Origin: Callaeas wilsoni
Lineage: Eukaryota > Chordata > Aves > Passeriformes > Callaeidae
Direction of reading: 5' to 3'
Assembly: GCA_013398955.1 (NCBI GenBank)
Contig: VWPU01008545.1
Location: 1 to 64,000 of the forward strand
DNA: 64,000 nucleotides
A program made the translations under genes and the position numbers. The notes beneath the pieces are model-generated. The model had not been told where the DNA came from. It searched no databases and saw nothing but the letters and a program-made list of their open reading frames with translations. Position 1 is the first letter of the stretch, and every line of letters starts with the position of its first letter. Below are positions 25,001 through 35,692 of the stretch, piece by piece.

Positions 25001-25650
25001 ATATCAGCAGTCAGACAATGTGTCACGCATTGCTGTGCCTTGTAACCTTTACCATGTGTTAAAATTATGCAAAATCCCCACCTTTCTCCCCATCCTGACC
25101 ATCCTGGGGAGGACAGAGTGGCAATGCAGACTCAGAAGAGCTCAGCCTTCTGCAGCTCTCCATTATTGCACAGTGTTTCACCTTATGAAGCAAAATTCAG
25201 AATAAATTGGCTCCTGTGGATGACGCTTTCAGACCACATTAAATGAGGTGCTGGATGTCAGGAAACTGCAAGGACACTGGATCCTGCTCAGCAATAACAT
25301 GCTTTCATGGTTTCTTCCCAGATTTTCTTGCCCCACTCATTCCAGTTTCTAAATTTTTCCTTCCTTTGGCAGGATTGACATCAGCCCATGTGCCACAGCG
25401 CTGAGAACTCTGTGTGTAACACTGTTACCAGTTTGTAAAACACAGATTTAAGAGAAAAATAGCAGAACATCTCAGTGCTGCAGGATTCCTGGCTGCCTAG
25501 GTGGGAAGGCAGTTTGAGAAACATTGCCCTGTGCAGAAAAATACGTTATGAATATCATTATGAATATCCAGAGAGAGAGTGGAAAGCACTGCCTAGGTGG
25601 GGGATTGTCAGGCAAAGCTCTGTTCCAAATCCTGTCTCAGATCCTGCCGT
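19051..25650 (+). other. CNKSR2: CNKSR2 intron 1, first part
   Basis: Intron sequence begins with the GTAGGATC donor. A CpG-rich patch follows at 19437-19585. An (AATGA)-like stretch lies at about 22645-22680, and a purine-rich tract at about 23080-23110 is followed by a CRE-like TGACGTGA at 23119-23126. Open frames here are short and unrelated to known proteins. No second CNKSR2 exon, RNA gene or recognisable transposon was seen. Confidence 0.6.
19437..19585. promoter_or_regulatory. CpG-rich patch in proximal intron 1
   Basis: About 16 CpGs occur within roughly 150 bases, starting 390 bases after exon 1, flanked by sequence with few. It may be the downstream shoulder of the CNKSR2 promoter island, or an intronic promoter/enhancer. 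No splice donor or start codon context suggests a coding alternative exon. Confidence 0.35.
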
Positions 25651-25857
25651 GGGAAGGCAGCTCCATGTTTCCTGGGAAGGCAGCTCCATGTTTCCTGGGA
25701 AGGCAGCTCCATGTTTCCTGGGAAGGCAGCTCCATCTTTCCTGGGAAGGCAGCTCCATGTTTCCTGGGAAGGCAGCTCCATGTTTCCTGGGAAGACAGCT
25801 CCATGTTTCCTGGGAAGGCAGCTCCATGTTTCCTGGGAAGGCAGCTCCATCTTTCCT
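25651..25857. repeat. 23-bp minisatellite, 9 copies
   Basis: The units start with GGGAAGGCAGCTCCATGTTT and end in cct, exactly 23 bases apart. Copies 4 and 9 have C for G in the 'catgttt' segment, and copy 7 has A for G in 'gaaggcag'. Because 23 is not a multiple of three, all frames cycle through and stay open on both strands. This explains open frames of 102-241 residues here, which I reject as genes. Confidence 0.97.
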
Positions 25858-27440
25858 GGGCCTGTCCTCAAGGAAGGCTTCCAAACGTACGCTGTGCTTG
25901 GGTAAAGAAATATTCCTGCCCAAGAAACCACCCCAAGACAGTCTCATTCTCATGGGTTCAGCCTCTTGCATTTCTGTTTGCAATGAAGGAAAAAAAGGAA
26001 AGCAAAAAGTAAACTGTGATTTGCCCTCTTGCAAAATTGTTTTAACGCCTCCAAGGCTTTTGAAGCTAAAAAAGGCAGAGTTTATCCTTCTGAGGCCATT
26101 CTTTCAGAACTGCTGTCCTGCCAGGCTGACAGAAATGGAGGTTGTGGCTCTGCTGCTGAAATTAATGACACTGCTGATATTAAATGGAGCATTTTACTGA
26201 ATAAACCACAGTAGTATCGAGTATTGTTGAGCAATAATCTACATTCATCCTCTCCACCCACAGTAATTTTGTAGATATCTTCTAGCTGCTGCTTTGCATT
26301 ACTAATTTAAATTGCTACTTTTGCAGTTTAGGTTTTTAAGTAAACTTGAATTTCTCTTCCTTGATGCCATTGCAGTGAGGGCAGGAGCTGGAAAGGGAAG
26401 GTTCAGGAGTTACTCTTAAAGGACTCAGAGAGAGAAAAAAATTATGAGGTTGTATTTGTGAAGGGCTCTAGTGATGAATCAAAATGAAATTACTTCTGAT
26501 TAACTAACACTCAAACAGCTCCCAAAACATATCCTTGCTGACCCCTGTAGAGAAGTGCTCAGGAGGATTCGAGGCCAATGCAATGTTTGGGTTTTCCTAC
26601 TCAAATTCTCCACCAACTGTTTTCCAGCAAAGATGAATTATAAAAAGTCTGTGGAGCATTTTTAGTTCTAACGTAGGTGGTATGTTTGAAATAAAAACGT
26701 AGCAGCCAGTAATTTTACAAAATGCATTCAGCTTTATTCCCTACAAATATGTCCATCTTTTTCATTCTAGGCATCAAACAAAGCCTAGAAAAACTGAACA
26801 GATTTCAGGAGTTCTTAAGGCAGAAATTGTGTTTTGTGTAAATGTGCTGAAACGACCACAGCTCTAGAAAGGATTCGTTTGGCACATCTGCTTCTTTTAC
26901 ATGGCAAACTCTCTCTGAGTGCAGGCAGGCAGTGGTGTCAGCCTGACAGCTCAGACGTGCCACTGATCACCTGAATTAAAGCATGTTTTACCTGTCTCTC
27001 TCTCCACCAGCTTCCCCTATTCTCTTTTTGTCTCTCTCCTCCTGTATGTTCACATTTCTCTCCAGCAGCATTTTTCTTGCCTTTTTCATAATAAGAGGGA
27101 CAATAAACATCAGATTGTGAATGAATTTGTTCATTTGACTTCAAAAATTTCTAGCTTGGAATATCTTGGAGAGAATTGCAGTGATTTGGAAATGAAGTGT
27201 ATCCAAAATCCTGGGGGAGGTGAAAACCACCAGCCTCAAGAAGCCAAGCACAGCTCCCGGAGCTTTAAGGGGCAGCTGAAAGAAGGCAAATGTTGCTGTT
27301 TCACTGATTCTCCCTTAAAATCGCCTGTGAATGTCCTGGATGCTCCTCAGCTCTCTTTCAGACTGTGAGATGCTGCTGCAATGGGAGACGCGAGGGAGGT
27401 TCCACAGCGGCATCCATTTATGAAATCCTTTCCAGTGGAT
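25858..27440. other. CNKSR2 intron 1, no gene recognised
   Basis: Ordinary AT-rich intron sequence between two minisatellites. No exon, RNA gene or clear transposon seen. Confidence 0.55.
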
Positions 27441-27500
27441 GGGGATGCACAGGGTGCCCAGAGGAGGTGGGGATGCACGGGGTGCCCAGAGGAGGTGCGG
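27441..27500. repeat. 28-bp tandem pair preceding the 61-bp array
   Basis: Two 28-base units, starting with GGGGATGCAC at 27441 and 27469, each contain 'gggtgcccagagg'. That core is shared with the 61-bp array that follows and with intact CR1 copies elsewhere in the window (31492 region). It looks like an earlier or side expansion of the same CR1-derived seed. Confidence 0.85.
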
Positions 27501-28049
27501 GGTGCCCAGAGGGGCTGCGGGGGGGAGCGGGGGGGGGGCGGGGCGCGCAGAGGAGCAGCGGGGTGCCCAGAGGGGCTGCGGGGGGGAGCGGGGGGGGGGC
27601 GGGGCGCGCAGAGGAGCAGCGGGGTGCCCAGAGGGGCTGCGGGGGGGAGCGGGGGGGGGGCGGGGCGCGCAGAGGAGCAGCGGGGTGCCCAGAGGGGCTG
27701 CGGGGGGGAGCGGGGGGGGGGCGGGGCGCGCAGAGGAGCAGCGGGGTGCCCAGAGGGGCTGCGGGGGGGAGCGGGGGGGGGGCGGGGCGCGCAGAGGAGC
27801 AGCGGGGTGCCCAGAGGGGCTGCGGGGGGGAGCGGGGGGGGGGCGGGGCGCGCAGAGGAGCAGCGGGGTGCCCAGAGGGGCTGCGGGGGGGAGCGGGGGG
27901 GGGGCGGGGCGCGCAGAGGAGCAGCGGGGTGCCCAGAGGGGCTGCGGGGGGGAGCGGGGGGGGGGCGGGGCGCGCAGAGGAGCAGCGGGGTGCCCAGAGG
28001 GGCTGCGGGGGGGAGCGGGGGGGGGGCGGGGCGCGCAGAGGAGCAGCGG
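27501..28049. repeat. 61-bp G-rich minisatellite, 9 copies, derived from CR1
   Basis: Nine copies start at 27501, 27562, 27623 and so on at an exact 61-base spacing. Each begins GGTGCCCAGAGGGGCTGCGG and contains G-runs of 7, 10 and 4 bases, then CGCGC. Each unit appears internally dimeric: the second half 'gcgcgcagaggagcagcgg' resembles the first half 'gtgcccagaggggctgcgg'. The tenth start, at 28050, runs straight into an intact CR1 3' end. Both strands stay open in several frames because of composition and because 61 is not a multiple of three. The resulting 230-305 residue frames are not genes. Confidence 0.97.
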
Positions 28050-28222
28050 GGTGCCCAGAGGGGCTGGGGGTGCCCCATCCCTGGAAGTGTCCAAGGCCAC
28101 TTTGGACAGGGCTGGGAGCACCCTGGGATAGTGGAAGGTGTCCCTGCCCATGGCAGGGGTGGGACTGGATGGGCTTGAAGGTCCCTTCCAACCCAAACCA
28201 CCCTGGGATTCCATGATGCTAC
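28050..28222 (+). mobile_element. CR1 LINE 3' end fragment, 5' part expanded into a minisatellite
   Basis: After the last 61-bp unit the sequence continues as normal CR1: 'ggtgcccagaggggctgg', 'gccccatccctggaagtgtc', 'ggaaggtgtccctgcccatg', 'ggtcccttccaacccaaacc' and the terminal 'gggattccatgatg'. The left boundary of recognisable CR1 is the array itself. Confidence 0.92.
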
Positions 28223-30930
28223 ACAGGAACGTGCTGCAGTGGGCACATTCCTAAATCCAGGCAAGTCCTCTGTAGGCAGCTGTTACTGATCGCTCAGCGT
28301 CAACAATGAGCTCATCGTGAAAATGCCCTCAGTTACAGAACACTAAAGAGAGATTTTAATTGCCCATTGTCAAGAGATTTCAATTGTTCGTTTCCAAGCC
28401 ACACCGAGAAATTCCCTCAGTCATACAAAAAAGCAACTTTGTAGTTTACAGAGGAAAAAAACATTCAAAGCAGAGAAAAAACCCCTTGAAATTCGCATTT
28501 GTATCATGTGGTTGGAGGGAACAGGTAGAGTAATGTAAGAGAAGTTCAGAACCAATAAAGTTTAGAATATTCACTACTTGAATATCACATGAAAAGAAAT
28601 TGATCCACTTAGGGCAGTAGCTCAGAAATGCTGTTCTTGCAGAAATAAATTCTAGAGAACGAAGAGAGCTAGTGAATAATCCATCAAAAATGTAACAAAT
28701 AATTATCTGAGTAATAAAAAAGATAAATTCGAGTAACAGACAGGAAATTTCCAAATAGGATAGAAAAAGAAAGCTAAACTTAAGGGATAAGTTTAAAAAA
28801 AAATTCTTAGAAAAATGGGGGAAAACTCTTCTCAAGGCTTTCATAAATGGACTTACAAACATTAGGAAATGTGCTAAAGAAATATACAGTGGGACATCAT
28901 ATTAACTATTTCTTGTTTATCTGATAATTCTCGGCCGAATTATCAAGGCCTTTTGTGGCAGCAGCAGAAATCATTATTTGCATATCAGCAATGAGGCAAT
29001 ACTTTAACTAGAAACCAAATTGCTGAAATGATCCTTCAATGAAAGCCTGTTAATTCAGTCTGTGAATCATTCCAAGAGCCATCAATATCACTCGCATGTG
29101 GAAAGAAGTTTTCTATTCCCCATTTCCTGTGGATGGCTCTTTGTGTCCCTCCCCCCAGCCACATTTTATTTATCTGAAGGTAGTCCTGTAGTTTCTTCAT
29201 TAAAAAGGTCTCCTCTGGTATCAAAACAGCAGAGTTTCTTCTTAAAACAATTTTAATATTTCCATTTTCTTTTACGGTCGACTTTTACAATAAAAGGATG
29301 CTGATAGATGAAGAATCCTGGCCTTATCCTGGTTATGAGTGAATTCCACATAACCTTTGCCATTTTATCAAAGGGGTTTAAATATCCCATTGTGTGTTTG
29401 ACAGTTCTCCAGCTTCCGTGTCAGACATCCAGGCAGGAATTCCAAGTGAACCAAAGCTGCCCAGTTCTGGGCAATGCCAGCCTGCCAGGACTCACCCCAG
29501 TGCTCTTTGCTTTGCTTTCACCCTCCAATGTCACACTTGATTTGAATTGCTGAAATTCTCATCAAATTATTCTTTCAAATCTCATTAATAGCCCATCTTT
29601 CCAGAGGAAAATGATAGACAGTATTTCAATTTTTTTTTTGCCTGCTAACTGACAGGCTCTCCCATAAAAGGACAAAATTAAACCTTATAGCACAAAGTTA
29701 AAGGCATCCTGGAACAGTCTCTGTGCTCATCATGAAATAACCGACAGTGGCCGAAGAGCAGAAGAAAATAAATTGCATCTATGGTTAACCCTAGTAGGCA
29801 TCCATGCCTGATAACATAATTATTAGCAATTTGTAGCAGTTCAGAATATCCCAGAATAATTTATATTTGTCTATCAGACCATCACTAATTCTTCTGGAGC
29901 CACTGTCTTTCTCTACTCCACAGTTACCATCCCTAAAAACATGGTAATGAAGCTCCATGACTAAGCATTCCAAAATGATAACAGAACTTGCATAATTGAG
30001 ATTTGGTGCAGAGAAAACCCACAAATTTCTCAGAAGAAAAAAAAAAGGACCATGTAGTGGATATGTTGAAATATTGGCCAAGTACAGTTTGAAGCAGGGA
30101 CTGTGATTCTTTGGAGAGTTAAAAATAATCAAGGGTTCTAAAAAACATCCAAGAAGAACGGGGGAGTTTGAAGGTAAGATTATTTCATATTACTTTGGTC
30201 TGAAGGTCATTTTACCACTTCCCGTAGTCAGGATTTTTTGGCAAATAATCTTGATTTGCAAATCTAGATGATCAGTTATGCTCTGAGATAAAGTCACATG
30301 ATGCCTCAAAAGTACTGGAAATTGTATATTTGAAAAAACTTATGTTGTCTTCCTTAATCTCCTGTAATAATCTTAGGAAAGGGGCATTAACCGAGATTTT
30401 TCCTGAAGAATTAGGAATTCCATAGTATTGCACTGTGATCACATAGCACTGTGACCTGTGTTGTTTTAAATCCCAATGGCTGTCAATACTCCTTGTACCA
30501 TAAACAAGGGTATTGGGTTTTGTTTTAAATTTTGTTTGGTTGTTTTAAATTTTTTTTTCTTTTAAATTTTCTGCCATACCTGTCCTAAAGTTGGCTGAGG
30601 TTAAGCTCGTTTTAGTGAACCTCACACACAGATAAACCTGGCCCAAAAGTCAGTCAGGGAAGAGAGAGAGAGCGAGCTCTGAAAATAAATCCACTCTTGC
30701 AGTGCAGGATCCTTGGTACAGAAGTGTCAGTACCTCCTGCAGGCTGGCTGCACTGATTAAGGTAATAAAACTGATCAAGCAGTTTAATTAGGAAATATTC
30801 TTGAGGGACACTTTAGATCACAGTGCAGTCATGAGCTGGTAGAGTCTCTTTATTGTTTGGATTTAAAATTTATAGTGATCTACCAAGGGTTGCCTTGGTA
30901 GAACCAATTCGTAAGCAGCAAAGAGGCAGA
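28223..30930. other. CNKSR2 intron 1, no gene recognised
   Basis: AT-rich intron with short A and T runs. The open frames on both strands are short and lack recognisable domains. The GAGAGAGAGAGCGAGC tract near 30662-30678 is the only simple repeat of note. Confidence 0.5.
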
Positions 30931-31125
30931 GTTTGTTAAAGCAGGGTTTATTAAAGCAGGATTTGTTAAAGCAGGGTTTGTTAAAGCAGAGTTTGTTAAA
31001 ACAGGGTTTGTTAAAGCAGGGTTTGTTAAAGCAGAGTTTGTTAAAACAGGGTTTGTTAAAGCAGGGTTTGTTAAAGCAGGGTTCGTTAAAGCAGAGTTTG
31101 TTAAAGCAGGGTTTATTAAAGCCAG
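30931..31125. repeat. 15-bp minisatellite, about 13 copies
   Basis: The unit GTTTGTTAAAGCAGG recurs about 13 times with point variants (GTTTATT, AAAACAGG, GTTCGTT, GCAGAG). The variants recur every three units in part of the array (a 45-base pattern starting near 30988 and repeated near 31033), showing higher-order amplification. Fifteen is a multiple of three, so translation gives clean five-residue repeats on either strand; this is a by-product, not evidence of a protein. Confidence 0.95.
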
Positions 31126-31391
31126 CCTCATTTCCAACCTCCATTATCTTCCATTTTGCCTCTTCGCAATTCCTGTTTCCCACTCCTGTGTTTTTACTCA
31201 TTGATTTAGTTCTAAAAACCAGTAAATGCTTATAGATGAGGAGGACACAGGAATTGGAAAAAACCTCCCCAGAAATCCATTGGAAAAAGACATGGTAGTC
31301 TGGGACTGCTATGGACAAATGCTGGAATGACTTCTGATAAAAGATACAGAGCAAATATGCAACTGAAATTGTTAATGAAACAAGGACGTTT
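31126..31391. other. CNKSR2 intron 1, between minisatellite and CR1
   Basis: No recognisable feature. It separates the 15-bp array from the CR1 fragment at 31392. Confidence 0.5.
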
Positions 31392-31670
31392 AGTGCCAGA
31401 ATAGGAGGGAGTGGCTTTAAGCTGAAGGAGGGGAGATTTAGATGGGATATTTGGAAGGAATTCCTGGCTGTGAGAGTGGGGAGGTTCTGGAACAGGGTGC
31501 CCAGAGAAGCTGGGGCTGCCCCATCCCTGGAAGTGTCCAAGGCCAGGTTGGATGGGGCTTGGAGCACCCTGGGGTGGTGGGAGGTGTCCCTGCCCATGGC
31601 AGGGGATGGGGTGGGATGAGCTTTAAGGTCTCTTCCAACCCAAACCATCTGGGATTCTATGATTCTGTCA
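31392..31670 (+). mobile_element. CR1 LINE 3' end fragment
   Basis: The most complete CR1 tail in the window: 'gtggctttaagctgaagg', 'ggggagatttagatgg', 'ctggctgtgagagtgg', 'gttctggaacagggtgccc', 'agagaagctggggctg', 'ggaagtgtccaaggccagg', 'gtgtccctgcccatggc' and the terminal 'gggattctatgattctg' with the typical 8-base repeat end. It serves here as the reference for the damaged CR1 at 28050. Confidence 0.95.
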
Positions 31671-33196
31671 AAGTGAAAAGCACTGTTTGTGTACAGATGC
31701 ACTGACACTGGCTTGCAGAACATCAAATTGGAAATGAATACGCTGATCTAAAGGTAAATATGGCATTTATAGTTCAGAAATGGATGATTTTTCTAAATCT
31801 GTATTAAACCAAGCCATCATGGTGGTATTTCCATTTTTACCCTGATCAGAGTATGTGGTATTGTGATCCAAACAGATTCCAACACACTGAGGTGATGGGA
31901 AGCAGTCAAAATGCTTTGAAAAACGATGTCAAAAGCTGTGGCCTCCTCCCCTCCCGCAGACCCCGGCAGGGGGATTGCACTGCCTGTTCTCACTGTGTCG
32001 TGCAGTTCACTCCTGTTCTAATGGACAATCACATCCCAGTCTGTGCTGCTTCAGGAAAGGATGACATTGTCTGTGCGCAGCTTTTGCGGCTGAGTTCAGA
32101 GCTGCTGAGATGAGAGGCACTGGGTAAAGGCAGGATCATTATCAGCATCCTGCTGCGGGGAGGTTCTGCTCCTTATCAGATCAGGTAACCTGGCACAAAG
32201 CAATATTTACTGTCAAAGAGTAATGACAACCTTATCTACATTGTGGACTATTAACTCTTTCCTTGGCTCTGGAATGTAGCAAAACTCCAGTGTTTATTGT
32301 TCAGGGCGGTTTTGGATTGCTAAAGGGGCAGAAAGAGTTCTTAGGGGCTGAAGTGCAAACCGAGTATGATGCAAATAAAGGTTCTGAGTTTTACAGGTAT
32401 TTCACAAGTATTTTGCAGGTCTTTCACAAGTATTTCAAGAGTAACAATTCTTATTAGTGACAGGAAGACACATCGAAATGCCGAAAAATGGCAATGAATA
32501 CCAGGAGAGCACGAGATTTTGGGTGCTTGCACTTCAGAATTCTGGTCCTTCCACAGTGCAGGGAAAGTGCTCCGGGAAAGATCTGGCTAGCAATGGCTTT
32601 GCCAGGGAAATCACATCTTCCAAACTGAAGTGTTTTTGTGCACACACATAGCCCATTAATCAAGGGGAAAAATTGAAGCGTGTTATTCATCATATTTGCT
32701 GTGTTTGGATTTGAAGTGATGAGAATGATAATAATGATCCTGAGAATTATTATCAAGTAATATGAAGTGGTTTGTCTGAAGGAATAAATACGATTTGGCC
32801 CGTGAAGGTTCAGACATCTGGTACAAGCATATGGGTTGGAAATCATTAGATAATTGTTACAAAAATACAAGGTGAAAGTCTTTCTAATGATAGAATCGAG
32901 GCCTTCAGGAGTGCTCCATGTGCTTCCCTCTGGAATGGAAACTTCCTGTCTGTCCCCTGTAACACCTCACAGCTCTCCAAAACTGTGCAATGCCTGTCAG
33001 GGTATTGAGTTTACTTCTTTGGGACATGCTCAAAGTAGCAAACAGCTTTCAAAACTCATTTTCAGAAAACGTTTTATGTAGCACTGATTTTTGAGTGGTA
33101 AATTGTCCTCTCTTCTAAAAGTGTGCATGCAGTGGATTTACACTGCACTGCAGTGCCGAGACGTCGTATGGATTTACTCCATCTGAAAGTTCTGAT
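31671..33196. other. CNKSR2 intron 1, no gene recognised
   Basis: A short direct repeat with the shared core 'ttcacaagtattt' occurs at about 32401-32434. Otherwise ordinary intron sequence without exon, RNA gene or clear transposon. Confidence 0.5.
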
Positions 33197-33255
33197 CAGA
33201 GAATCATGGAATGGTTTAGGTTGGAAGGGACCTTAAAGCTCATCCAGTCCTGTGG
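33197..33255 (-). mobile_element. CR1 3' tip
   Basis: 'agaatcatggaatggttt', 'aggttggaagggacc' and 'ttaaagctcatccagt' are the reverse complement of the last ~55 bases of CR1. It is strongly 5'-truncated. Confidence 0.8.
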
Positions 33256-33579
33256 GCGCTGAAATGCTGTTAGCAGGGAAATTTTCTCTTCTTGCATTCA
33301 TTCTGTGAGAACTTTTCCTTTGCTGTGTAAGCTATGTAAACAATAGATAGGGTTTTTGTAAATCGCATTCATATCTGGTATCTTCTGACCTCGTGTACAT
33401 TATATTAGGAAAAAACATTTCTAAGTGGGTGTCTGAGACTTTGACCGATCACCCTAGGAGAAGTGTGAACACTGTTCAATTGCTTTATAGAACTAGAATA
33501 TATAAATGGTATTGTAAATTTAATAAATAATTCATTCCTTGCTCTGACTCCTGCCTCGCTGCATCTCTGAAGCCCTGCT
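33256..33579. other. CNKSR2 intron 1, no gene recognised
   Basis: AT-rich; nothing recognised between two minus-oriented CR1 fragments. Confidence 0.5.
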
Positions 33580-33768
33580 TGGAAGCCCACACAGTCCCAT
33601 CCCCTGCCTTGGGCAAGGACACCTTCCACTATCCCAGGCTGCTCCAAGCCCCTCGAAACCTGGTGTTGAACAAGGAATGGGGAATCCACAACCTCTCTGG
33701 ACAACCTGTGCCAGGGCCTCACCGCCTCCACGGTCAAGAATTTCTTCCTCATTTCTACTCTAGCCTAG
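33580..33768 (-). mobile_element. CR1 LINE 3' end fragment
   Basis: Reverse complement of a CR1 tail: 'gggcaaggacaccttccac', 'tatcccaggctgctccaag', 'ggggaatccacaacctctct', 'gtgccagggcctcaccgcc' and 'aagaatttcttcctcatttc'. The 'ccacaacctctctggac' wording marks a somewhat different CR1 subfamily from the 'ggctgccccatccctgg' copies. The 3' tip is missing. Confidence 0.88.
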
Positions 33769-35114
33769 TGCAGGGTTTGGTGCCGTGCTCAGGTGAAGGC
33801 TCAGGAGGCGTAGGGGGGTGAGCGACACGGTGGCAGCGAGGGCAGGAACAGCAGCTGTGCTTCGGAGGGGCCAGCAGGAAGTCCCGTGGTCCTGGGAAAA
33901 GCCGGACGAGGTGGAAATCGGGGCATGGTCCATGAACTTCCCAGGAAACTGAGAGAGTCGCTCCCTGCCAGGGGCTCAGGAGAGCCCGTTTGGCTAAAGG
34001 CACTTCGCTCCCTGCAGCCTGAGCAGGGTGCACCCTGAGCCAGCCAAACGCATCTCTAGGGGTTCTCCACCCAGCACCGAGCTGAGCTGTCCTCGGCCCG
34101 TGGAGAACGTTCCTGGCTAAAGCCAAGCCACCCTCCCAGATCCCTCTGCTGGGTCATCACTAATTCATACCCAGGCATTAACCAGGAATCGTTTACAGAT
34201 CTCATCACCATAAACCAAGCACTTGGTGAACCAAAGCCTCTGGGAAAATATCATATTAATTCTCTGTTCCTTGCTTTGTGTATTTTGATTTCCTCCCTGA
34301 TTCTGTTAAGCTGAAACATCTTCACAATTTATTCAACAAATATGACTTGCTGCAATCTTCTTTATGCTAAGAATTTAAGGAAAAAGGCCTTGGGCTGTAC
34401 AGCATTATTAACATTGAGAGTACCTGCTGTTTCCCAGGTAGCTGTCAGCTCAGCATAAGGAGAAAAGCTAATTATTTTAAGCAGGTCAGTCAGGAAGAAA
34501 ACTGAAATTCTGTGTGGCAGTTAGAAATCTGTGCCCATTGACTTCAGCTGAAATTCGCTGCTGCAGAAATATGTGGCTGATGAAGAATCTGCTGGTAAAA
34601 ATACACAGTGCAAATATTTAACAGTGTCATCTTAGCAGGCTTGAAATTAAAGTATTGCATGCAAATTAGCTCCTTGATTTGCATTAGGATGAGGCTGAGA
34701 AGGATGGTGAGGAAAACAAGAAGATGCAAATAAAATAAAAGAAATTAAAAAGTGGAGGTAGATATCATCTTTCTTGATATAACAACATTTTTCTGTGATA
34801 AAAGTGGATAATAATTATTAAGAAAACTTCTCAGAGAGTGGATAAGTCATCGTAAATAATTAAACCATGATATATTCTGTATTTTTATAAAATATTTATA
34901 AATTTTAAAAGACTGAAATCACACTTGAGAGTGTCAAATCCCTTGGAATTCAAAAACATTTAAATACTTCGGTGTATTTACTTATGTTGAAGAAACACTG
35001 CTAGATTAAAAACTCAGTAAATTCAACAAAAACATTAATTTCCTGTATCATGTGGCACCAAGAAAAATTTTAATGGAGTGAAACATTTTACTACCCAGAC
35101 TACTTTTTCCGGCA
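33769..35114. other. CNKSR2 intron 1, no gene recognised
   Basis: A GC-richer stretch up to about 34135 changes to AT-rich. The minus-strand open frame at 33755-34126 overlaps the CR1 edge and has no recognisable domain. No exon or RNA gene seen. Confidence 0.45.
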
Positions 35115-35403
35115 TTGAGTGCTCAACTTTGATACTTCATTTATTTTGAGGGATGCAACAAGTTAGAAAATTTTCCTTTAGAAGAGTTACAATGGAATTT
35201 TTATTGGGATGCCCCATTCCTGGAAGTGTCCAAGGCCAGGTTGGATGGGGTTGGGAGCAACCTGGGATAGTGGAAGGTGTCCCTGCCCATGGCAGGGGTG
35301 GCTCTGGATGGGCTTTAAGGTCCCTTCCAATCCAAACCTTTCTGGGATTCTGGATTTACTTAGGAAAAACAATGATGGACAGGGATATGATCCCTCAAAC
35401 TGC
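35115..35403. repeat. 289-bp tandem duplication, copy 1
   Basis: This copy and the next (35404-35692) are adjacent and of identical length. They differ at six positions by my alignment (about 2%). Each holds ~90 bases of unique AT-rich sequence, a CR1 tail and ~50 bases of 3' flank. Since CR1 and both flanks are copied together, the event is a DNA duplication after CR1 insertion, not two insertions. Confidence 0.95.
35207..35352 (+). mobile_element. CR1 3' end in duplication copy 1
   Basis: 'gatgccccattcctggaag', 'tgtccaaggccaggttgg', 'ggaaggtgtccctgcccatg' and 'ccttccaatccaaacc' mark a CR1 tail truncated at its 5' end at the 'gatgcccc' position. Confidence 0.92.
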
Positions 35404-35692
35404 TTGAGTGCTCAGCTTTGATATTTCATTTATTTTGAGGGATGCAACAAGTTAGAAAATTCTCCTTTAGAAGAGTTACAGTGGAATTTTTATTGGGATG
35501 CCCCATTCCTGGAAGTGTCCAAGGCCAGGTTGGATGGGGTTGGGAGCAACCTGGGATAGTGGAAGGTGTCCCTGCCCATGGCAGGGGTGGCACTGGATGG
35601 GCTTTAAGGTCCCTTCCAATCCAAACCTTACTGGGATTCTGGATTTACTTAGGAAAAACAATGATGGACAGGGATATGATCCCTCAAACTGC
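35404..35692. repeat. 289-bp tandem duplication, copy 2
   Basis: Second unit, in direct contact with the first. Breakpoints are seen from the shared 'tgatccctcaaactgctt' at the ends of both units. The sequence diverges afterwards ('ataaaacc' here, against 'gagtgctc' at the start of unit 2). Confidence 0.95.
35496..35641 (+). mobile_element. CR1 3' end in duplication copy 2
   Basis: Same CR1 fragment as at 35207, copied by the tandem duplication, with changes 'gtggcactgg' for 'gtggctctgg' and 'ccttactggg' for 'cctttctggg'. Confidence 0.92.

Noticed and set aside
25475..26200. Frames of 102-241 residues with repeated SWEGSSMFPGK-type peptides
   Set aside because: They arise from the 23-bp minisatellite read in rotating phase. 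No homology or splice signals.
27315..28264. Open frames of 230-305 residues on both strands, rich in Ala/Pro/Gly
   Set aside because: They are produced by the stop-free G-rich 61-bp repeat plus CR1 sequence. Several frames on both strands are open at once.
30863..31726. 287-residue minus-strand frame with FNKPC repeats
   Set aside because: It joins the 15-bp array with the antisense of a CR1 tail, so it is a composite of repeats.
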